Shown here in pieces: positions 19,712 through 26,764 of a DNA stretch of 26,764 nt. Below the pieces are notes generated by a model. The model was not told the DNA's origin. It made no database searches and worked only from the letters and a program-made list of their open reading frames with translations. Position 1 is the stretch's first letter; each line of letters opens with the position of its first letter. The stretch spans positions 1-26,764 of the forward strand of contig MSJI02000283.1 in NCBI GenBank assembly GCA_001931905.2, written 5' to 3'. Made by a program: the position numbers and the translations under genes. The DNA is from Cladosporium sp. IMV 00045. Lineage: Eukaryota > Ascomycota > Dothideomycetes > Cladosporiales > Cladosporiaceae.

Positions 19712-20406
19712 AACCTCAAAGCGCAGAGGCGCGGCGGGTCAGCTTGTCTGGGTGGTGGGACTCGGGCAACTGAGAAAGGCTTCAAGACAGTCACATCATC
19801 TACTGACTCGAGCCGCGAATCCCTAATGACTCGACAACAAGCAACAGCATTAGCATTGGAGCAATGGCGTTTTCTGGCGCAGGTTATGAAGCATGAACAC
19901 GATATCAAATAGTCTTTGGGTTCTAGGCGAATAGACATGCCTCTAACACCCTTGCTGAGAGGAGGATTTTGAAGGAGAACATTGGTGCAGATAAAGGGAA
20001 ATGCACACTATAATTCCCCATGAAACATTTCATTCTGACACGACAAGAATAATCGTGATTCAGGTGTAACGATGATACTGACTTGCCAGCCGAATGTTCT
20101 GTCGCCGTTCCGGATAGGCATACGACAATGCGAATGCTCTTCTGAGCCACCATGTCGAATGAAGAGATTTCGGATGTTCATTTGGGCATTGCTCGCAATG
20201 GCCTTCCTATTTCATGGATCTGAATGTGGTACCTCCTAAGCTTTCCTGGACGTCTCCACTTTTGGGGGACTTGGAGATAAAGCCAATGCACCACCCCATC
20301 CTCTAACCACAACGGCCTACATTGACTCATCCGACGTTGCGATCACCACATTCATATATGGGGACCGACTTCAGGTTCAAAACATTCATAAACAATTGAA
20401 GTCACC
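19712..20406. other. Intergenic region between CSN3 and the KPR-like gene
   Basis: It holds the CSN3 3' UTR and the promoter of the downstream reductase. No gene is supported. A TATA-like CATATATG lies at 20353-20360, about 47 nt before the next start codon. Confidence 0.55.
20353..20360 (+). promoter_or_regulatory. TATA-like element upstream of the KPR-like gene
   Basis: CATATATG, about 47 nt before the ATG at 20407. It is close enough to place the transcription start within a short leader. This is the only TATA-like element I find at a sensible distance in the window. No experimental support. Confidence 0.35.
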
Positions 20407-21516
20407 ATGTCGAAATCGCGCGTGCTAATAGTCGGTGGCGGCGGAGTCGGCGCGATGGCGGCCTACGCCCTCCAAACTGGAGGCCATGCAGATGTAACGT
20501 TGGTCCTACGCTCCAACTACGACACCGTCTCCCAGCAAGGCTTCACTATCGATTCCATACAACATGGGAAAGCCCAATACTGGCGCCCAGCCGCGATTAC
20601 GAAGGAAATCCCTAATCTCAACGACCCCGACACACCGCCCTTCGACTACATCATCGTCGCAACGAAAAGCATCCCAGAGATAAAACCCACCGTAGTAGAC
20701 TTCATCCGCAACACCGTCTCACCAGGCGAAATCACCATCCTCCTCCTTCAAAACGGCCTCAACATCGAACTACCTCTCATCCAAGAATTCCCCACCAACA
20801 TCATCCTCTCCGGCGTCTCCCTCATCTCCGCCACAGAAACCCAACACGGCAGCATCCGGCACGACTTCAGCGACTCGTGCAAGATCGGGCCCTTCCCAAC
20901 CCTCAGCTCCGCAATCCCGGCCAGCGAAGCAGAAAACAGCGCGAAGCGCCTCATCGCGGCTTACAATGCTTGCGGCGTCGTGGATTGGTCGTACGACGAG
21001 GACGTGAAAGCGACGCGTTGGCGCAAGCTGCTTTATAATTCTTCGTTCAACTCCGTCGCTGCTGTCACGGGCCTGGATACGCCTCGCATGCGCATGGCGG
21101 AGCATGTTATCGATGATTTGGTGCTGCCGATCATGGGTGAGATTAGAGCTGTGGCAAAAGCGGCCGGGGTGGATTTTCCGCCAGGCATCGAGGATGGGAT
21201 TATGAGGGTCGATCCGGTGGATACGGCGTTTTTGCCTAGTATGGGACAGGATGCTGCGAAGGTGGGTGTTCCTCTACGTGTTCAGGGTGTCAGACATATC
21301 GAACGAAACTACAATTGACTAATCTGCGATGTATAGGGAAATTTCATGGAGATCGAGAATATCGTTGGCGAGCCGGTCAGAGAAGGGAGAAGATTGGGAG
21401 TTCCTACCCCGAAGCTTGAGACTGTATACGGACTACTCAAGGCGATGCAGCTGCGTGTGGAAGAGCAGAAGGGTCTGTGGAAGGCTGAATTCGCTGAAGG
21501 AGCTAAATATGCATGA
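20407..21516 (+). CDS. Ketopantoate reductase family (ApbA/PanE-like) oxidoreductase
   Basis: Two exons, 20407-21261 and 21337-21516, encode 344 residues. The 75-nt intron has a GTGGGT donor, an ACTAAT branch site and a TATAG acceptor, and lies between codons. The start context is CACCATG. The N-terminal Rossmann fold carries the dinucleotide motif GGGGVG (10-15), with VATKS and QNG (115-117) as usual for NADPH-dependent ketopantoate reductases. The C-terminal helical domain has the expected catalytic Lys (RKLLYNSSFN, Lys207) and, just after the splice, the conserved Glu in NFMEIENIVG (Glu290), then GVPTPKLETVYGLLK. The family reduces 2-dehydropantoate to pantoate for coenzyme A synthesis. 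Fungi carry several divergent paralogues, so the true substrate may be another 2-keto acid. The protein is probably cytosolic, with no targeting signal visible. Confidence 0.9.
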
Positions 21517-21830
21517 TTTGATGCCTTGACATCGTCGCTCTCGGCTCACAGATTCTTCCGACAGCGGCCTCGTGTGCTGTAGCGTCTCGGCCCTGACGGA
21601 CCGCTCGAGCAAGACCGCCTATCAGTCTATCGCATCTCGCAGCTGCGGCTGAAGCATCCATGATGCACATGTTCCTGTGAGACTTATGACTTCGCCCTGC
21701 GAGGCGAACTTCTCATACTACAGATTTTCAGCCTTGGAGGCGGAGGCGAGGTGCATGCTTACTGCCTTTGCAGGGTGAAAGTCACGCCACCCGTTTCCAC
21801 GGGCGGCCTCTCAGGCATTTGTTCACACGC
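21517..21830. other. Short intergenic region
   Basis: It separates the KPR-like gene from the next plus-strand gene by about 310 bp. I see no gene and no clear promoter motif. The frame of the downstream gene is open back to about 21768 but lacks an ATG there. Confidence 0.5.
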
Positions 21831-23396
21831 ATGGTTTCCGCAATATGTTGGCGACGTGCCCCCCAGATTTCAGGAGCGCGACAAAACTCGTCCTCATCTT
21901 CGGAATCGACCAGGCATAATCTTTTCAATTCGATGCCTCGAACAATCAGTGCAAGATCCGCGACGCCTCAGGAACTGGATAGGAGTTGGCAGACTGCTGT
22001 TCAGAATATCAATGGCATGATCTCGATCCTCACACTACTCCCAGTGTTGACGGGTAGAGTGCAAAATGTCAAGCTCGTTGCTAGCCGCTTGTTACCAGGA
22101 TCCTTTATCGTCACCGGTATCGGTGCTGGTCGTGTCCTGATGAAACTTCAGACCGGCATCCTGCTTTGTAGTTTTGACCTCTACCGCAATGTCATCGGCG
22201 ACATCTCCTACCCGCACGATGAATATGTCAACAAATTCTCCCCCAAGCTGGACCATATCCCAACCGGGACGCCGGAACGGCACGCTACAGCAGCGTACAT
22301 CAACCATAATCCAGCTGAAGTGTACATGGTGGAGGCTTGGTTTCGCAGCCAAGGTCGTCCGACGATAGTCAAGCTGCGGTTGAACAACCAGATACGTGTA
22401 GCTGTTGGCTTCGCAATTTACTTGTGCCTCTATGCTGGAGAGACATTTTTAGCAATGCACAATGCGGCTACAGGATGCAAGACCGTGTTCCTTGCACTTC
22501 AAGGAGTTTCGGTGCTGCTGTGGCTGGCTGCTACCACCGTAATCCAGATACGGAAAGGAGAAGGCAAGAAGGAGGTGGAGCTGAACGACACCCAGTCATC
22601 TGAATACCGCTGCTTTCGGGTGTCGTTGCTGGGGAACAACGTCTCTAGTGCACTCTTGAGCTTCAACCTGAATAACCTCGACGGCTACAGAGTCTTTCAA
22701 GCAGAGTACAACCAAGGTTCCTTGGTGTTCGCCGGGGTGTTGGTTCTTATTAGTGGCTTGATCGATATGCTGTCAACTGTCCTAATTGTCGGTCTGACGT
22801 TCTGGGCTTATCCTTGGCTTGCTGTGGAACTGCTCATCATCCTCGCCAAGGTCATCTTCTGTATCGAACCGGTCCGCTACACAGAGATCGCGCACGTCAA
22901 GCTTTTCAGTTCCCAAGAGATTCCACAGCTACCGCAAAATACCGCCCTTGAGATACCCTTACATATCCATACCGACAAACGCTGGACCAATATCTCGGTC
23001 ACGACTGACTACAACATTCTCAAAGATAACGACACAGGTATCACCTGGCAATCGACGTCGGCTGGCATCTTCATCGGTCAGCATTATACCGCAATAGAAA
23101 ATGGTGTACGCACTTTGAGGCATCTTGCTTTTACAGGACAGGAGAAGAAGCTTGGGCTGGTCAATGATCCCCCTGAGCTACAAAGCAACCAAGCTTTGCA
23201 ACGAGAGTTCCTCGCTGCGCTATGTGCTGTCGTTCACGCAAATAAAGTTCCAAGTAAGGAATTCATCACCGCAGTTGAGACTTTGATGGCAAATGTTCGG
23301 CCGACAATGGCACAAATATGGTACAGTTTTGGAACTAAAGATCTGGCGGATGCTGTTGTGGCAGCAAAATCAACTCTGGCGTGGCGATGGCTGTAG
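21831..23396 (+). CDS. Unrecognised multi-pass membrane protein
   Basis: A single-exon frame for 521 residues from the first ATG (MVSAICWRR). An alternative start at 21933 would give 487. I do not recognise the family. The N-terminal 50 residues are Ser/Arg-rich. A segment near 87-123 (LLPGSFIVTGIGAGRVLMKLQTGILLCSFDLYRNVIGD) is moderately hydrophobic. Four clear hydrophobic helices lie at about 190-209, 217-239, 296-323 and 325-345, with a polar loop containing FNLNNLDGYRVFQAEYNQGS between the second and third. The C-terminal 170 residues are soluble. They contain RWTNISVTTDYNIL, TAIENGVRTLRHLAF and a helical end. No catalytic motif or signal peptide is evident. It could be a lineage-specific membrane protein of the plasma membrane or an organelle. 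Confidence 0.75.
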   Translation: MVSAICWRRAPQISGARQNSSSSSESTRHNLFNSMPRTISARSATPQELDRSWQTAVQNINGMISILTLLPVLTGRVQNVKLVASRLLPGSFIVTGIGAGRVLMKLQTGILLCSFDLYRNVIGDISYPHDEYVNKFSPKLDHIPTGTPERHATAAYINHNPAEVYMVEAWFRSQGRPTIVKLRLNNQIRVAVGFAIYLCLYAGETFLAMHNAATGCKTVFLALQGVSVLLWLAATTVIQIRKGEGKKEVELNDTQSSEYRCFRVSLLGNNVSSALLSFNLNNLDGYRVFQAEYNQGSLVFAGVLVLISGLIDMLSTVLIVGLTFWAYPWLAVELLIILAKVIFCIEPVRYTEIAHVKLFSSQEIPQLPQNTALEIPLHIHTDKRWTNISVTTDYNILKDNDTGITWQSTSAGIFIGQHYTAIENGVRTLRHLAFTGQEKKLGLVNDPPELQSNQALQREFLAALCAVVHANKVPSKEFITAVETLMANVRPTMAQIWYSFGTKDLADAVVAAKSTLAWRWL

Positions 23397-24154
23397 GCGT
23401 CAAAGCAACATGGACTGAGGCTTATGCAACGGCTAGGACTAGAGTGATTACGGATATTAAAGTCGAATCATCGTTCCGGGCATTCGTTCTCTTCCCTCTT
23501 AGCCCGATTACTGTCCTTACTGCGCTCTCAATGCCTTCTTGGACACATTGATAGTGATTCGCATGGAAGAGAACTTAGTCTCCAACTCCCGACATTCCTT
23601 GATCGGAGCCCTCTGACAGGCCACGTGATCGGGGTGCTCTCCAAGTCCTTGATCCAGGATTAGTTACCATCGACAAGTTGGCGGCACAATAGGATAAGCC
23701 CCATGATCGGAGTTTTGTTTCGACGAACTGGCGACAGCGCTAGTGTTGATACTCAGTCATCGGACACTGTCAATGAACCTTGAGACAAACCGTAACGGAT
23801 TGATGGAGCGTGCCTCAGTTTGGTCGGAATCTCGCCTGAAGTGTCGAATGTAATCGTTTTCGTCGCAGAGCTCGAAGTTAGGGTCGCGCAGCTCATGAGT
23901 CGCAAGGTTGTTGGTGGACGAAGACGTCGGTAGATTTCGACCTGCGAGAGCTTGACAGAAGATACAAACATATAAACTGTGTTGAAGTGATTTCATCTCG
24001 CTGATTCTCATTGCACACTCATCTCGACATTCTGCATCGACAGGACATCACTGAAAGCATTATGATGGCGCGGTACCCTCGTACTTCTGAAGCCGTCAAC
24101 CTGTCCCAACCGCAAGCCAATTCACACAAATGCGCGAGGTCAAGCACAATTTAC
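23397..24154. other. Intergenic region with three TGATCGGRG copies
   Basis: No gene is supported. The nonamer TGATCGG(A/G)G occurs at 23600-23608, 23626-23634 and 23704-23712, and a CACGTG E-box-like hexamer lies between the first two copies. Whether these are binding sites or chance is open. Short frames on the minus strand near 23750-24010 have no recognisable features. Confidence 0.5.
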
Positions 24155-26108
24155 TTATTGTTCATTCGCATCTTGAAAATTTCCATCGCTCTCACTTTCA
24201 CTCTCGACAAAACCCGTTCCTCTCTTCTCCATCGAGGCGTCGAAGCTCAAACCTGCCATCGCTTCGATAGGGGCTGTTTGAGCACCAAGACCTTCTTCTG
24301 TCAAAGAAGCCACACTTCGTCTTCTGCTCGGCTCAACGAGGTCTTCAAAAGCCTGCACGAGCTTCGGCGTGGCGTCAAATCGGCGCTCAATCACTGAGGA
24401 GTATTCCTTGGAGTTATCGCCGTACGCACTGTCGTAGCGCACGTTGAAGTGCTCCGCCATCGAGAGAATGACCATCGTCTCGTAGTCGGCGTACATAGCG
24501 ACAATATGCAGCAGGTGTGCGCCACGCAGGCGTGGACATTGGCCGTATTCAACCCAGCGCTGCAGCAAGAGGCGGAATACCTTGTGGCTGTTGTAGATTA
24601 TGGCTGTCGTCAGCGGGGTTTCGCCTGTGATAGAAGTGGCGTTGATATCAACGCCGTGTTCTAGGAGCAACAAGGCCAATTCGACGTTGTCAGTACGCGC
24701 GACATGGATCATTGAGGTCTTGCCGTCGACGCCGCAAGATTTGACATCCGCATTGAAGTCAAGGAGAGTTTCCAGGGTTAATGGATCGCTGGTCTTTCGC
24801 GCTGCACAGTTGAAAGCGCTTCCGGTCTTCACTCCACTAGGCTTCTTGGGGCCAGAATGGGCACTGGCTTCGAGAAGGGGGCGACAGCACTCAGCATAAT
24901 CCCTCAGTCTACGGCGTAATGGATTGGAGTAGCCACCTGGACGTCCATGCTGTCCGGGCTGGCGCCGTAGCCCAGTAACGAACCTTTTGCCCTCTCATCG
25001 CTCCTTGCGGCTGCACAGGAAAGCGGAGTGCGGCCACTTGCGTCAGCAGCGTCCACATCATCTGGATTTTGCTTAATGGCATCCTCGACACTTGTAAAGC
25101 TCAGAATAAGGATGGCTTTGTGAAGGGGCGTATAGTCTCGATCGTCGATAAAGTCGCTGCCTTGCGTGAGTTCTCTCAAAACTTCGGCGTGCTGTGTGAG
25201 GCCTCCTTGTAGAAGGTAGTCGTGAGCTTTATTCCTCGGGTGGTTGCCGTAGACTGGTACTGGGCTACCAGTGTACGAGCGAGTGATCATCTTAACACGT
25301 CCATTCTTGATACAACTTTGCGATGTTAATGCTCACCGATAGTTTGGATCTGCACCCTCATGCAGTAGAAATGTGCAAGTCTCATACTGCTTTCCATACA
25401 ACTAGAATCTACAATCAGCCTTGTAGAGGACAAACAGATTCGAGCACGAACCTGCCTTACCCGTACAAGAGAGTGGCCTCTTGTGCTACTCACATCTCTC
25501 GGGGACGCAACATTGCGCTTGAAGAGATCCTTCAGCCAGCGTGCGCCAGATCAACGCACTGTGAAATTGACGAGTGCGTTTGTATTGATGTCTTGCACAT
25601 TCATACGAATACGTAGCAAATCGCGAATGAGAGATGGAAGAAATCGTCAGCATCGAGTGTAGTCAATATACGCTGTAGGAGGGGAAGCAGAGAGGTCACG
25701 CACAGGTTTGATGCGCCGAGAGCTACGCTGAGCCGTCCTTTCTGGTACTTGAGCTCGTGTTGCAGCAGTTGCAGGTGATGTTGTACGGATCACCACCTCG
25801 TGCGAACGCAGCAACGCGTGTGGTAGCGAATTCCCTGATGAGAAGCTTAAAGGCGTCTTTGTACCGGTCAACTTGAGGGGAGTTGGCCGAGCACATCTGA
25901 AAGACAGCTGTATACTGTTATGCCATAAGAACACGCATGCGATACTCCAAGGCACTTCTGAGTACACTAAAAGTAGGAACACAGCATTTATACGGTACAG
26001 CGTATGCTTCATCAGGCGATCGGGCTGCTCCAGAAAAGCGGCGACGTCGCTCACGGTGGCATACGTACCGCCGACTTCGCTTTTGATGGCATGCACGCGT
26101 CCCGGCAC
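24155..26108 (-). pseudogene. Decayed ankyrin-repeat protein gene
   Basis: Minus-strand coding sequence survives in pieces. The 3' part (24907-24155) reads ankyrin units such as DGKTSMIHVARTDN, LLLEHGVDIN and GETPLTTAIIYNS, then an acidic Ser/Glu tail and TAA. The preceding piece (25264-24908) has YTPLHKAIL, GRTPLSCAAA and TPIHYAV but runs into TGA at 24906-24904; the next repeat continues in the -1 frame. Upstream, two plausible introns (25460-25402 and 25336-25265) join HSLV, LYGKQYETC and LLHEGADPN in frame. In the same frame a TGA at 25553-25551 interrupts the sequence before RWLKDLFKRN. Further -1 shifts are needed near 25631 (DADDFFHL to IRDLLRIRMN) and near 25773 (FARGGDPYNI to LKYQKGRL), and probably near 25915. 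The 5' limit near 26108 is uncertain. Introns could explain one or two upstream breaks, but not the one at 24907, which falls inside an ankyrin repeat. Confidence 0.75.
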
Positions 26109-26457
26109 CGATTTGTTACACTCGCGATCAGACTAGCAAACGTGAGTAATAGAGGCTTCCCCGCTGGAGGTAGCAGTGATAGAAAGTGGTACCATGAGGA
26201 AGCGTGCGCGCGATTAGCGTCCGTGGGTTAGGAGCGAGAGTTTGACTAGAGCGCGGAGGCCCACATGCTTAACCTAACCGCGTAGCATACAAATAGCTAA
26301 TCTATTGCCTGCAGTCTTCGCCCGTCTCACTCGTACATTTCCACTCTCATCTCCTCCCCTCCTCACTCTCGCCTCATGCTTGCTCCCCCCACCTCGTCGC
26401 GCTCGCTGAGACGTCCCACGGCCCCTGATGCAAGGTGACCACTCAGCTTGACGCAAG
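26109..26457. other. Intergenic region before the AT-rich edge
   Basis: Ordinary composition with no supported gene. A C/T-rich tract lies at about 26335-26400. The first exon of the decayed ankyrin gene might begin here, but I cannot place a start. Confidence 0.45.
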
Positions 26458-26764
26458 GGTCGGCCATATATACAAAAGTGCCAAAATTATAGATTTCCTG
26501 ATTTTTACCATAGTGCCAAAATCCAAATTTAGGCTTATTTATATTAAAACATACTATATTCCATTATTTTTAATAGTAATAGCCCCTAAGAATATATATC
26601 ACCTCGTTTACGTAATAGAAGAACACTAAAAAAGGTACGTAGGCCGCCTACGTATTTATCTCGACGCGTAGGTAGATTAGATACGCGATTAGTAAGCCGT
26701 TAGTTAGACCTATAATTAGATGCGTATTTATATCGAAGAGGCTACCGGTATGCCTCTTACCGTT
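26458..26764. repeat. AT-rich, CpA-depleted edge of a probable RIP-mutated repeat
   Basis: Composition changes abruptly near 26458 to A+T-rich DNA that runs off the window. In the last 134 bases (26631-26764) I count about 22 TpA, two TpG and no CpA, while CpG is still frequent. Loss of CpA/TpG in favour of TpA with CpG kept is the mark of repeat-induced point mutation, which acts on duplicated DNA in ascomycetes. An 11-nt direct repeat (AGTGCCAAAAT) occurs at about 26477 and, with one base moved, about 26512. No transposon gene is readable in this short piece, so the element type is unknown. Confidence 0.6.

Overview
This is a nuclear genomic window from a filamentous ascomycete (Pezizomycotina). 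The genes have short spliceosomal introns of 53-84 nt with GT...YAG ends. Starts sit in A/C-rich Kozak contexts, and there are no Shine-Dalgarno sites or operons. The gene families (PTH11-type receptor, NACHT-ankyrin protein, COP9 subunit 3, cytochrome b5-fused sphingolipid desaturase) fit this group. A dothideomycete is my guess, but the sequence alone does not prove it.

Layout. Positions 1-2786 hold no gene I can support. A large disordered nuclear-type protein with one conserved Trp-rich block lies at 2787-4730 (+). After a long non-coding gap comes a three-exon LSM12-like gene at 6431-7289 (+). A four-exon microsomal cytochrome P450 lies at 7948-9769 (-). It is divergent from a three-exon seven-helix PTH11-like receptor at 10900-12211 (+). 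Next is a NACHT-ankyrin NLR-type gene at 12512-15365 (+). Its NACHT half and ankyrin half are in different frames and meet at a CTC-TGA junction near 14045. A delta-8 sphingolipid desaturase at 15991-17709 (-) shares a 535-bp divergent intergenic region with COP9 signalosome subunit 3 at 18245-19711 (+). A two-exon ketopantoate-reductase-like gene (20407-21516, +) and an unrecognised multi-pass membrane protein (21831-23396, +) follow. The right part holds a decayed ankyrin-repeat gene (about 24155-26108, -). The last ~300 bp are AT-rich; their final 134 bp are almost free of CpA, the signature left by repeat-induced point mutation (RIP).

How it fits together. Housekeeping genes (LSM12, CSN3, desaturase) are interleaved with accessory surface and immunity-type genes (P450, PTH11 receptor, NLR, ankyrin gene). 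There is no backbone enzyme (PKS, NRPS or terpene synthase), so this is not a recognisable biosynthetic cluster. Both ankyrin-bearing loci have broken reading frames. One is clearly a pseudogene with several lesions. The other has a single +1 break at a shift-prone-looking stop codon and is otherwise intact, which makes it the most interesting point in the window.
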